From JACIYW01 sp014359745 (GTDB lineage: Bacteria > Pseudomonadota > Alphaproteobacteria > Rhodobacterales > Rhodobacteraceae): DNA of 64,000 nt. Positions 27,997 through 35,398 of this stretch are shown here, one piece after another (within the stretch, counting starts at the first letter, position 1; each line of letters opens with the position of its first letter). A program made the position numbers and the translations under genes. A model generated the notes under the pieces. It saw only the letters and a list, made by a program, of their open reading frames with translations. It searched no databases and was not told the origin of the DNA. The stretch covers positions 1-64,000 of the forward strand of contig JBNPWE010000004.1 in NCBI GenBank assembly GCA_050433985.1. Reading direction: 5' to 3'.

Positions 27997-28198
27997 TCTT
28001 TCGGTCAGCCAACACAAACTGACGTATGTGGCCCCATCCGGTCAATCAAAAAATTCACGTTTCCGTAAGCTTTTTCGATTGACGCCATTCCTGTGCCCCG
28101 GCGGCCTCAGCCGGTGGCGGCCAGGACCGGCGCGCGGGGGGGCGCGCGGTGGGGGGAAGGCCCCTGTTTCTGTTGACCCGACTCACCGGCATGACTAT

Positions 28199-28220
28199 TT
28201 ATTGAATATTCGTTCAATAA
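28199..28220 (+). promoter_or_regulatory. Palindromic operator before ivd
   Basis: TTATTGAA-N6-TTCAATAA forms perfect 8-base arms with TATTCG between. It ends 12 bases before the ivd start and abuts the ribosome site GGGGGAGGGG. The shape suits a TetR-family repressor of acyl-CoA catabolism. A TetR gene is present at 35394-36011, but no second palindrome is visible there. Confidence 0.6.
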
Positions 28221-28232
28221 GGGGGAGGGGCC

Positions 28233-29396
28233 ATGTTCACAGCATCCATGCAATTCGATCTGGGCGAGGATATCGCGGCGTTGCGCGACATGGTGCACCG
28301 CTGGGCGCAAGACCGTCTGGCGCCGATGGCCGCCGAAATCGACCGCACCAACACCTTCCCGAATCAACTCTGGCGCGAGTTGGGCGATCTGGGCCTTCTG
28401 GGCATCACCGTGCCCGAGGAATTCGGCGGCGCCGGTATGGGCTACCTCGCCCATGTCGTCGCGGTCGAGGAAATCGCCCGCGCCTCTGCCTCTGTCTCGC
28501 TGTCCTACGGCGCGCATTCCAACCTTTGCGTCAACCAGATCAACCTCAACGGCACCCAAGATCAGAAACGAAAATACCTGCCCGGCCTGATTTCGGGCGA
28601 ACATGTCGGCGCGCTGGCGATGTCAGAGGCGGGCGCGGGGTCTGACGTGGTGTCGATGCGCCTGCGGGCCGAGAAAAAGAACGACCGTTTCATCCTCAAC
28701 GGCACCAAATACTGGATCACCAACGGCCCTGACGCCGACACGCTGGTCGTCTACGCAAAAACCGACCCCGACGCGGGCAGCCGCGGCATCACCGCCTTCC
28801 TGATCGAGAAGACGATGAAAGGCTTTTCCACCTCGCCGCATTTCGACAAGCTGGGAATGCGCGGATCGAACACCGCCGAACTGGTGTTCGAGGATGTCGA
28901 GGTGCCGTTCGAAAACATCCTTGGCGAAGAGGGGCGCGGCGTGCGCGTGCTGATGTCGGGGCTGGATTACGAGCGCGTCGTGCTCTCGGGCATCGGCACT
29001 GGCATCATGGCCGCCTGCATGGATGCGGTCATGCCCTATCTGACGGAACGCAAGCAATTTGGCCAGCCGATCGGGAATTTCCAGCTTATGCAGGGCAAGA
29101 TCGCCGATATGTACACCGCGATGAATTCCGCCCGCGCCTATGTCTATGAGGTGGCGCGCGCCTGCGATCGCGGGAAGGTCACCCGCGCCGACGCCGCCGC
29201 CTGCGTGCTTTACGCCAGCGAAGAGGCGATGAAACAGGCCCATCAGGCCGTGCAGGCCATGGGCGGTGCGGGCTTCATGAACGACAGCGCCGTCAGCCGC
29301 CTCTTCCGCGACGCCAAGCTGATGGAAATCGGCGCGGGCACATCCGAGATCCGGCGCATGCTGGTCGGGCGCGAATTGATGGGGGCGATGGGGTGA
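28233..29396 (+). CDS. ivd: Isovaleryl-CoA dehydrogenase
   Basis: A 387-residue FAD acyl-CoA dehydrogenase of leucine breakdown, oxidising isovaleryl-CoA to 3-methylcrotonyl-CoA. ALAMSEAGAGSDV and WITNGPDADTLVVYAKT are the FAD-binding blocks. The catalytic glutamate is E247 in DYERVVLSG, at the helix-G site that distinguishes IVD from short- and medium-chain enzymes (Glu254 in human IVD). The QAMGGAGFMNDS and DAKLMEIGAGTSEIRRMLVGR blocks are also present. A palindromic operator sits directly upstream. The stop overlaps the next gene by ATGA. Confidence 0.95.
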   Translation: MFTASMQFDLGEDIAALRDMVHRWAQDRLAPMAAEIDRTNTFPNQLWRELGDLGLLGITVPEEFGGAGMGYLAHVVAVEEIARASASVSLSYGAHSNLCVNQINLNGTQDQKRKYLPGLISGEHVGALAMSEAGAGSDVVSMRLRAEKKNDRFILNGTKYWITNGPDADTLVVYAKTDPDAGSRGITAFLIEKTMKGFSTSPHFDKLGMRGSNTAELVFEDVEVPFENILGEEGRGVRVLMSGLDYERVVLSGIGTGIMAACMDAVMPYLTERKQFGQPIGNFQLMQGKIADMYTAMNSARAYVYEVARACDRGKVTRADAAACVLYASEEAMKQAHQAVQAMGGAGFMNDSAVSRLFRDAKLMEIGAGTSEIRRMLVGRELMGAMG

Positions 29397-29887
29397 AACG
29401 CTGGTTGCAGGCTTTCGCGGTCATGCTTTCAACCCTGCCCGGCGCGGCCATGGCCCAGCAAGGCGCCTATGGGCAGGCGCAGGTCGATCCCGCCCCGGTC
29501 CGCGCCTGCTATCAGGCCGCCCGCCCCGCCGACCGGGGCGTGCCCGCCTGCGCAGGCGACGCCGCGCGCGCCTGTCAGGCCCGGCCCGGCGGCGATACCA
29601 CGCTGGGCATCTCCGAATGTCTGATGGCCGAAACCGCTGTCTGGGATGATCTGATGCGGGGCGCGCTGGCGCAGCAGGCCCAAACCCTCGGCCAGAACGA
29701 TCCGGCCCTGCCGCCCCAACTCACGGCGGCCCAGAACGACTGGGCCGCTTACCGTGACGCCGATTGCGGGCTGCGTTATGCGATCTGGCTGACAGGCTCG
29801 ATCCGCACCATCATCGCCGCCGATTGCCATCTTGCCAAGACCGCGCAACGCGCGGTCGAACTGCGGTATCTGGGGGGCGCGGAATGA
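29393..29887 (+). CDS. LprI-like (DUF1311) periplasmic protein
   Basis: A 164-residue exported protein with a signal peptide (1-21, GAAMA-QQ) and several cysteines. The DUF1311/LprI-type core is ECLMAETAVWDDLMRGALAQ, followed by NDWAAYRDADCGLRY. Mycobacterial LprI inhibits lysozyme; that role is family knowledge and not tested here. It is coupled to ivd by a 4-base ATGA overlap, an unexpected partner for a catabolic enzyme. Confidence 0.75.
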   Translation: MKRWLQAFAVMLSTLPGAAMAQQGAYGQAQVDPAPVRACYQAARPADRGVPACAGDAARACQARPGGDTTLGISECLMAETAVWDDLMRGALAQQAQTLGQNDPALPPQLTAAQNDWAAYRDADCGLRYAIWLTGSIRTIIAADCHLAKTAQRAVELRYLGGAE

Positions 29888-29922
29888 TGCCCGCGCCCCC
29901 CCTGCGTTCCGAACCCGTAAAC

Positions 29923-30543
29923 TCAGAACTTGTAAACGTAGGCCGCGCCAAACACCCAGGGGTCGATCTTCACGCTGCCGATATTGGTGCCGTCAACCTT
30001 GGCATCGGTGTCGATGTCGATATAGCGCACATCGGCGCGCAGCGCCCCGTTGTCGCCAAAGGCCATGTCGATACCGGCATGAAACGCCACACCCCAGGAG
30101 TCATCCAGACTGATCCTGGAACCGGCCAGCGCGCCCTTGCCATTCTCGTCAAAGAAATAGGTATAGTTGATACCGGCACCCACGAACGGCGTGAACTGGC
30201 TGCCATTGGCAAAGTGGTATTGCACCGAAAGGGTGGGCGGCAGATGCTTGGTGTCGCCCACTTCGCCCGCACCACCAAGGTTGATGTCATGCTTGAACGG
30301 AAAAGAGGCCAGCAACTCGACGCCGATATTGTCGGCGATGAAATATTCGAACGTCACGGTCGGGCGCAGGTTGCCATCCACGGTGATCGGACCGGCGACG
30401 GTGTTGGAATCGTCATTGGTCGGCTCGATCCAGTGCAGGCCAAGGCCAACGGTCATGTCGCCCTGCGATTGCGCAAGGGCCGGAACTGCGGCGCCCAGCA
30501 TAAGGGCAGCGGCGGTGGTAAGAACGAGTACTCTTTGTGTCAT
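29923..30543 (-). CDS. ompW: OmpW family outer-membrane protein
   Basis: A 206-residue porin-like protein: signal peptide about 1-24 (AVPALA-QS), then alternating strands of an eight-stranded barrel, ending in the C-terminal phenylalanine (AAYVYKF) needed for barrel assembly. Family blocks are DGNLRPTVTFEYFIADNIGVEL, LPPTLSVQYHF and FTPFVGAGINYTYFF. OmpW forms a narrow hydrophobic channel. The ATG at 30543 fits the signal peptide. An FNR-like box lies 58-72 bases upstream. The gene interrupts the otherwise plus-strand catabolic cluster. Confidence 0.9.
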   Translation of the reverse strand: MTQRVLVLTTAAALMLGAAVPALAQSQGDMTVGLGLHWIEPTNDDSNTVAGPITVDGNLRPTVTFEYFIADNIGVELLASFPFKHDINLGGAGEVGDTKHLPPTLSVQYHFANGSQFTPFVGAGINYTYFFDENGKGALAGSRISLDDSWGVAFHAGIDMAFGDNGALRADVRYIDIDTDAKVDGTNIGSVKIDPWVFGAAYVYKF

Positions 30544-30601
30544 GATTTTGCCTATCTTGTTCTGTGCGATCCTCAATACCGCCGCTGCCGGGGGCAAAAC
30601 C

Positions 30602-30615
30602 TTGACCTGTGTCAA
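30602..30615. promoter_or_regulatory. FNR/CRP-like box between ompW and the acyl-CoA synthetase gene
   Basis: TTGAC-CTGT-GTCAA is a perfect 14-base dyad that differs from the FNR consensus TTGAT-N4-ATCAA by one symmetric pair. It is about 60 bases before ompW and 80 bases before the synthetase gene, so either could be controlled. E. coli ompW is known to respond to FNR. Confidence 0.65.
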
Positions 30616-30695
30616 GCTGATAAAAAATCCGTGATGATGATGCGGAACCGGCACAGTGTCTTGCACCCGGACGGCGCCGATCCGGCAAGCAGACC

Positions 30696-32330
30696 ATGCT
30701 GACGCGCGGGCAAAGCTATCAAAGCCTTGTGACGGGCTTTCGCTGGAACCTGCCCGCGCGCCTGAACATGGCCGCGCAGGCCTGCGACACCTGGGCAGAC
30801 CGGGCGCCTGACCGGGTGGCGATCATCGATCTGTCGGGCCGCGCGCGCGTCGATCTGACCTATGCGCGGCTGCGGGCCATGGCCGATGGGCTGGCGCGGC
30901 ATCTGGCGGGGCAGGGGGTGCGGGCGGGCGACCGGGTGGCGGTGCTGCGCCCGCAAGGCGGCTGGACGGCGGCCGCGCATCTGGCGATCTGGAAACTTGG
31001 CGCGATCTCGGTGCCGCTCTTTACCCTTTTCGGGGATGAGGCGCTGTTGATGCGGCTCTCGGATGCGGGTGTGGGGCTGGTGATCGCCGATCCCGCCGGC
31101 TGCGAGGCGCTCAAGACCTGGCTGGCTACGGGCGGCGCACAGCTGGTGCCCGAAGACCTGACGCTTGACGACAGCCCCTGGGCCACCGCCACGACCGGCC
31201 CCGAGGAGCCGGCGGTGCTCATCTATACCTCGGGCACCACCGGCGCGCCCAAGGGGGCGCTGCACGGCCACCGGGTGCTGACCGGCCATCTGCCGGGTGT
31301 CGAACTCAGCCACGATTTTCTGGGCCAGCCCGGTGATTGCCTGTGGACGCCGGCCGATTGGGCCTGGATTGGCGGGCTTTTCGATGTGCTGATGCCGGGG
31401 CTGGCGCTGGGCGTGCCGGTGGTGGCGGCGCGGATGGCGAAATTCTCGGCCACGGGCTGCCTCGATGTGATCCGCGAAGGCACGGTGCGCAACGTGTTCT
31501 TTCCGCCGACCGCGCTGCGGATGCTGCGCGCGGCGGGGGTGCGCATTCCCGGCCTGCGCTCTGTCGCCTCGGGGGGCGAGCCGCTCGGCCCCGAGATGCT
31601 GGCCTGGGGGCGCGAGGCCTTCGGCCTGACGGTCAATGAATTCTACGGCCAGACCGAATGCAACATGGTCGCCTCCAGTTGCGCCACGCTGTTTGCCACG
31701 CGCCCCGGCTGCCTTGGCCGGGCGGTGCCGGGCCACGAGGTCGCGGTGATCGACGCCACCGGCGCGCCAACGGCGGATGAAGGCGATATCGCGGTGCGCC
31801 GCGGATCGGCCAGCATGATGCTGGGCTACTGGAACCGCCCCGGGGCGACGGCCGAAAAGTTTCGCGGCGACTGGCTGGTGACCGGCGATCGCGGCATCCT
31901 CGATGGCCAGGATCTGCACTTCATCGGCCGCGACGATGACGTGATCACCTCATCGGGCTATCGCATCGGCCCGGCAGAGATAGAGGATTGCCTGCTGCGT
32001 CACCCGGCGGTGGCCACCGTGGGCGTGATCGGCAAGCCCGATCCGTTGCGCACCGAACTGGTCAAGGCCTATGTGGTGCTGAAAGATGGGGTGCCCCCCA
32101 CCGACGCGCTGGCCGCCGAACTTCAGACATTTGTTGCGCAACGGGTTGCAAAACATTCCTATCCAAGGGAAATCACCTTTCTCGATGCGCTGCCGATGAC
32201 GGTAACCGGCAAGGTCATCCGCCGCGACCTTCGCGCCCGCGCCACCACCGAAGCCATCACCGAAGCCACCACCGAAGCCGCCACCGAAGCCACCGATAAC
32301 CACACACCCGCCAAGGAGAGCAGGGAATGA
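30696..32330 (+). CDS. AMP-binding acyl-CoA synthetase
   Basis: A 544-residue adenylate-forming enzyme that activates a carboxylic acid with ATP and CoA. The P-loop is IYTSGTTGAPKGA (about 173-185), with FYGQTECNMV, TGDRG and RDDDVITSSGYRIGP. The C-terminal catalytic lysine lies in TVTGKVIRRDLR. After the fold the gene runs through four 12-base repeats encoding (A/T)TEA units before stopping. It overlaps mccB by ATGA. Context in a leucine-degradation cluster suggests a branched or medium-chain acid, perhaps acetoacetate or an isovalerate-like substrate; this is inference. Confidence 0.88.
   Translation: MLTRGQSYQSLVTGFRWNLPARLNMAAQACDTWADRAPDRVAIIDLSGRARVDLTYARLRAMADGLARHLAGQGVRAGDRVAVLRPQGGWTAAAHLAIWKLGAISVPLFTLFGDEALLMRLSDAGVGLVIADPAGCEALKTWLATGGAQLVPEDLTLDDSPWATATTGPEEPAVLIYTSGTTGAPKGALHGHRVLTGHLPGVELSHDFLGQPGDCLWTPADWAWIGGLFDVLMPGLALGVPVVAARMAKFSATGCLDVIREGTVRNVFFPPTALRMLRAAGVRIPGLRSVASGGEPLGPEMLAWGREAFGLTVNEFYGQTECNMVASSCATLFATRPGCLGRAVPGHEVAVIDATGAPTADEGDIAVRRGSASMMLGYWNRPGATAEKFRGDWLVTGDRGILDGQDLHFIGRDDDVITSSGYRIGPAEIEDCLLRHPAVATVGVIGKPDPLRTELVKAYVVLKDGVPPTDALAAELQTFVAQRVAKHSYPREITFLDALPMTVTGKVIRRDLRARATTEAITEATTEAATEATDNHTPAKESRE
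32241..32288 (+). repeat. 12-base tandem repeat at the end of the acyl-CoA synthetase gene
   Basis: Four units of the GCCACCACCGAA type (GCCATCACCGAA and GCCGCCACCGAA as variants) are in frame and encode ATTEAITEATTEAATEAT. The array lies between the conserved C-terminus and the mccB start. Confidence 0.85.
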
Positions 32331-33931
32331 AGCTCAACTCCGCCGCCCTACCCACTTCCGCCGATTTCAAGGCCAACCGCGCCGCCCATCTCGAGGCGCT
32401 GGCGCTGATCCGCGAGGCCGCCGCCACCGCTGCCGCCGGCGGCGGCGACAAGGCCCGCGCCCGCCATGTGGCGCGCGGCAAGATGCCGCCCCGCGAACGG
32501 GTCGCCAACCTGATCGACCCCGGATCGCCGTTTCTGGAAATCGGCGCCCTCGCCGCCCACGGCCTTTACGATGGCGACGCGCCGGGTGCCGGGCTTATCG
32601 CCGGCGTGGGCCGGGTCGAGGGGCAGGATGTGATGATCCTGTGCAACGACGCCACCGTCAAGGGCGGCACCTATTACCCGATGACCGTCAAGAAACACCT
32701 GCGCGCCCAGGAAATCGCCGCCGAATGCCACCTGCCCTGCATCTACCTTGTCGACAGCGGCGGCGCCAACCTGCCCAACCAGGACGAGGTGTTCCCCGAC
32801 CGCGACCATTTCGGCCGCATCTTCTACAACCAGGCGCAGATGTCGGCGGCGGGCATCCCGCAAATCGCCGTGGTGATGGGGTCGTGCACGGCGGGCGGCG
32901 CCTATGTGCCCGCGATGGCCGATGTCTCGATCATCGTCAAGGAACAGGGCACCATCTTTCTGGCCGGCCCGCCCCTCGTCAAGGCCGCCACGGGCGAGGT
33001 GGTCACCGCCGAGGATCTGGGCGGCGGCGATGTGCACACCCGCCTGTCCGGCGTGGCGGACTACCTGGCCGAGGATGACGCCCACGCGCTGGCCCTTGCC
33101 CGCCGCGCGGTCAGCCACCTCAACCGCACCCGCCCGCAAACCGTCACCTGGGCCACCCCCGAAGACCCCGCCTACGACCCCGAGGAAATCCTCGGCATCG
33201 TCCCCGCGGGCCTGCGCACCCCCTATGACATCCGCGAGGTGATCGCCCGCCTTGTCGACGGATCGCGTTTCGACGAATTCAAACCCCGCTTCGGCGAAAC
33301 CCTTGTCACCGGTTTCGCCCATGTCCGCGGCTGCCCGGTCGGCATCGTCGCCAACAACGGCGTCCTCTTCTCGGAATCCGCCGTCAAGGGCGCGCATTTC
33401 GTCGAACTGTGCAGCCAGCGCAAGATCCCGCTGGTGTTCCTGCAAAACATCACCGGCTTCATGGTTGGCCGCAAATATGAAAATGAAGGCATCGCCCGCC
33501 ACGGCGCCAAGATGGTCACCGCCGTCGCCACTACCTCCGTGCCCAAGATCACCCTGATCGTCGGCGGCAGCTTTGGCGCGGGCAATTACGGCATGTCCGG
33601 CCGCGCCTACAGCCCGCGCTTCTTGTGGACATGGCCCAATTCCCGCATCGCGGTGATGGGCGGCGCGCAGGCGGCGGGGGTGCTGGCCACCGTCAAGCGC
33701 GACGCGATGGAACGGGCAGGGCAGGGCTGGTCAGAGGCCGAAGAAGCCGAATTCAAACGCCCCACCGAGGAGATGTTCGAACGCCAAAGCCACCCGCTTT
33801 ACGCCTCCGCCCGCCTCTGGGACGACGGGGTGATCGACCCCCGCCACACCCGCGATGTGCTGAGCCTCAGCCTGCGCGCCGCCCTCAACGCGCCTATCAA
33901 CGAAACCCGGTTCGGGGTGTTCAGGATGTGA
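32327..33931 (+). CDS. mccB: 3-Methylcrotonyl-CoA carboxylase, carboxyltransferase (beta) subunit
   Basis: A 534-residue subunit that transfers CO2 from biotin to 3-methylcrotonyl-CoA, the step after isovaleryl-CoA dehydrogenase. The crotonase-type carboxyltransferase repeats are clear: CTAGGAYVPAMADVSIIV in the N-terminal half, and FGAGNYGMSGRAYSPRFLW with VMGGAQAAGVLA in the C-terminal half. The length is normal. The usual next gene, the biotin-carrying mccA, is not downstream; repeats and IS debris follow. The coupled start (ATGA with the synthetase) supports one transcript. Confidence 0.95.
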   Translation: MKLNSAALPTSADFKANRAAHLEALALIREAAATAAAGGGDKARARHVARGKMPPRERVANLIDPGSPFLEIGALAAHGLYDGDAPGAGLIAGVGRVEGQDVMILCNDATVKGGTYYPMTVKKHLRAQEIAAECHLPCIYLVDSGGANLPNQDEVFPDRDHFGRIFYNQAQMSAAGIPQIAVVMGSCTAGGAYVPAMADVSIIVKEQGTIFLAGPPLVKAATGEVVTAEDLGGGDVHTRLSGVADYLAEDDAHALALARRAVSHLNRTRPQTVTWATPEDPAYDPEEILGIVPAGLRTPYDIREVIARLVDGSRFDEFKPRFGETLVTGFAHVRGCPVGIVANNGVLFSESAVKGAHFVELCSQRKIPLVFLQNITGFMVGRKYENEGIARHGAKMVTAVATTSVPKITLIVGGSFGAGNYGMSGRAYSPRFLWTWPNSRIAVMGGAQAAGVLATVKRDAMERAGQGWSEAEEAEFKRPTEEMFERQSHPLYASARLWDDGVIDPRHTRDVLSLSLRAALNAPINETRFGVFRM

Positions 33932-33941
33932 AGGGGGCGAT

Positions 33942-33998
33942 GCCTCCGGCGGGAGTATTTTCGCCAAGATGAAGCTGTAGTCATCTTGGTGAAAATAC
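33942..33998. repeat. Inverted pair of GAGTATTTT-family repeats, copy 6; terminator-like
   Basis: GCCTCCGGCGGGAGTATTTT leads into arms 33955-33972 (GTATTTTCGCCAAGATGA) and 33981-33998 (TCATCTTGGTGAAAATAC). These pair over 18 bases with one mismatch around an 8-base loop. It lies just after mccB, so it could end that transcript. Confidence 0.75.
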
Positions 33999-34021
33999 GC
34001 AGCAGGGCACGGGGGGGGCAC

Positions 34022-34038
34022 GGGGGGCAGCGCCCCCC
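34022..34038. repeat. Short GC hairpin
   Basis: GGGGGGC and GCCCCCC form a perfect 7-bp stem with an AGC loop. It is part of a cluster of hairpins after mccB. Confidence 0.5.
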
Positions 34039-34074
34039 GCGCGGGACCAAGGCACAGCACGCGCCGCCGCGCGA

Positions 34075-34147
34075 GCGCCCGCCCTCGTCGCACCAAAGGT
34101 GCGCCGACCTTATCGGCACGCCTCCGGCGTGACGGGCGGGCGCTTTT
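34075..34147 (+). repeat. Structured three-way-junction-like intergenic element ending in TTTT
   Basis: An outer 10-bp stem (GCGCCCGCCC at 34075-34084 with GGGCGGGCGC at 34134-34143) encloses two hairpins: CGCACC-AAA-GGTGCG (34089-34103) and CACGCC-TCC-GGCGTG (34117-34131). Four Ts follow at 34144-34147. The arrangement looks like a palindromic repeat or small structured RNA/terminator. I believe similar elements recur in Rhodobacterales intergenic DNA but could not check. Confidence 0.55.
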
Positions 34148-34388
34148 GCAACGCTGCATACCGTTCAATCGTTCGATGTCCTTGCACCATAAAGTGCCGA
34201 CCAAAAGCGTCGCAGCGCCCCCCCCCGGCGGTCAGCCGTCGGCGCGGCTTATCGTATCGTTCCGGGCGACCTCTTCGAGTCATTGCCTCCCCCGCGCAGC
34301 ATGCTTTGTATTGGAGCCACTGAAAAGTAAGCCATTGACCAAGCCGCTCTTGTTGAGCATCGTCCCTGCAACGTTTGCGAGGTGGGAC

Positions 34389-34469
34389 ATGCTGATCAAG
34401 ACCAGTGCGGAAAATTGGAAAAGCATAAAAAATGCAGAGCTAAATATTGATGCTTTGACGGTCCTGATC
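34389..34469 (+). pseudogene. N-terminal fragment of an AAA/OLD-type ATPase
   Basis: The frame encodes MLIKTSAENWKSIKNAELNI followed by DALTVLIG, the opening of ABC/RecF-like AAA ATPases, in which a Walker A loop (GxNGSGKS) normally follows LTVLIG. The match stops at 34470, where the end of an IS5-type remnant begins, so the gene was cut there. I see no continuation on the far side of the IS. Confidence 0.5.
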
Positions 34470-34523
34470 GGCATTGTTGCAGAACGGCGGCTTGAGACGT
34501 GATGGCCCCTTGCCCCGTTGACG

Positions 34524-34680
34524 TCATGCCACGCGGACGATCTCGGCGGTGCCGAGGGCGTTGAAGCGGTTGATGAGTGCGATGCGGAGCTCACCTCGAT
34601 TTCGGCGGTCTGGCGGTCTGGCGGTCTGGGTCTCTTGCGGCGATGCGTTCACCGAATGCCTTGAGGTCGAGCAGGTTGAG
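34524..34680 (-). pseudogene. IS5-family transposase, C-terminal fragment
   Basis: LKAFGERIAARDPDRQTA in one frame, and ELRIALINRFNALGTAEIVR in another, are the C-terminal end of an IS5-type transposase. The frame breaks at a slipped GGCGGTCT direct repeat (about 34605-34628). Confidence 0.7.
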
Positions 34681-34784
34681 CGCCACTGATGGAGTGGATG
34701 GCTCCCTTCGTTGGCCGTGTTCACAGCACCCAACATGGCACATTGCGATGCCGGAAGCGGGAGCCATCCACTCCATCAGTGGCG
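34681..34784. repeat. 104-base element with 26-base perfect terminal inverted repeats
   Basis: Arms 34681-34706 and 34759-34784 (beginning CGCCACTGATGGAGTGGATG) pair perfectly over 26 bases, with a 52-base middle. It replaces the centre of the IS5 transposase. The form is MITE-like or the scar of a rearrangement. Confidence 0.7.
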
Positions 34785-35162
34785 TTCCCATGGCTCGATG
34801 TCCACCAGCAGGTTCAGAGGGCCATCGGCGCGCCGGTACGGGATCTGGACGGCCAGCGTTTTCTGACGTCGGCACAGGGTGGTGTAGCCGGGCACCACCC
34901 TGTCCAGGTCCGCCATCCTGAGCAAACTGGCCACCATCCCGGTCGTTTGCCGGAGCGGCAGCTTGAACAGAACCTTGATGGTCAGGCAGAATTGGATCGC
35001 GGCATCCGAGAACACCGCAGGCCGACCGGGCTTGCCATCAGGCGGCGCGAGCCAGGTCATGTCCTTGTCCAACCAGATCAACAGCGACCCGCGCTTGCGA
35101 CGCGCCGCGGTGTAGCTGGACCAGTTCGTGGTGCGGTAGCGGGCGGGTGTCGGCTTGCTCAT
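34785..35162 (-). pseudogene. IS5-family transposase, N-terminal fragment
   Basis: About 122 residues from MSKPTPARYRTTNWSSYTAA through FSDAAIQFCLTIKVLFKLPL to RRADGPLNLLVD form a recognisable IS5-type N-terminus. The frame then breaks at the palindromic segment. No complete DDE catalytic triad remains. Confidence 0.8.
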
Positions 35163-35228
35163 GCGGCCTGTCTAACCGCATGGATTCGCGATGTGAATCC
35201 TCCAAGGGCGGAGTTGTGCAACAACGCC

Positions 35229-35393
35229 CTATGGCGAAGAACCCGAGGACGATACCGCCCGCAATCGTTAGCATCTCTTTCCGCCTCCGACACCATTTGG
35301 AATCGCGGAGGATTGTCCGAAAAGACTTGGGCGATAGTGAGGCGTAGGTCGGAACAGGATGGACGGAAGCTAGTGTGTGTCAGGTGCCGAACA
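35229..35393. other. Short debris after the IS remnant
   Basis: On the minus strand MLTIAGGIVLGFFAI (from 35274) looks like the first residues of a small membrane protein cut off by the IS end. Nothing else is recognisable. Confidence 0.4.
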
Positions 35394-35398
35394 CTAGC
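35369..35398 (-). terminator. Hairpin overlapping the tetR stop codon
   Basis: GCTAGTGT and ACACTAGC form a perfect 8-bp stem with a 14-base loop; the tetR stop lies in one arm. There is no T-run. Confidence 0.4.

Larger units (their letters stand above)
27811..28232. other. Divergent regulatory region between nrdJ and ivd
   Basis: This 420-base gap holds the NrdR box and a TetR-type palindrome. It has GC-rich sequence beside nrdJ, including CCGGCAGGGGCC-type stems. I see no ORF and no cobalamin-riboswitch B12 box. Confidence 0.5.
34470..35228 (-). mobile_element. Degenerate IS5-family insertion sequence remnant
   Basis: Ends are defined by matching inverted repeats: GGCATTGTTGCAGAAC at 34470-34485 and GTTGTGCAACAACGCC at 35213-35228. 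Inside, the minus strand carries the two ends of one IS5-type transposase, with the catalytic middle missing and replaced by a 104-base palindromic segment. No flanking target duplication remains, so the element is old and immobile. Confidence 0.75.

Noticed and set aside
27811..28060. Possible cobalamin riboswitch before nrdJ
   Set aside because: I looked for the B12 box and the conserved core but found neither; an NrdR box explains control better.
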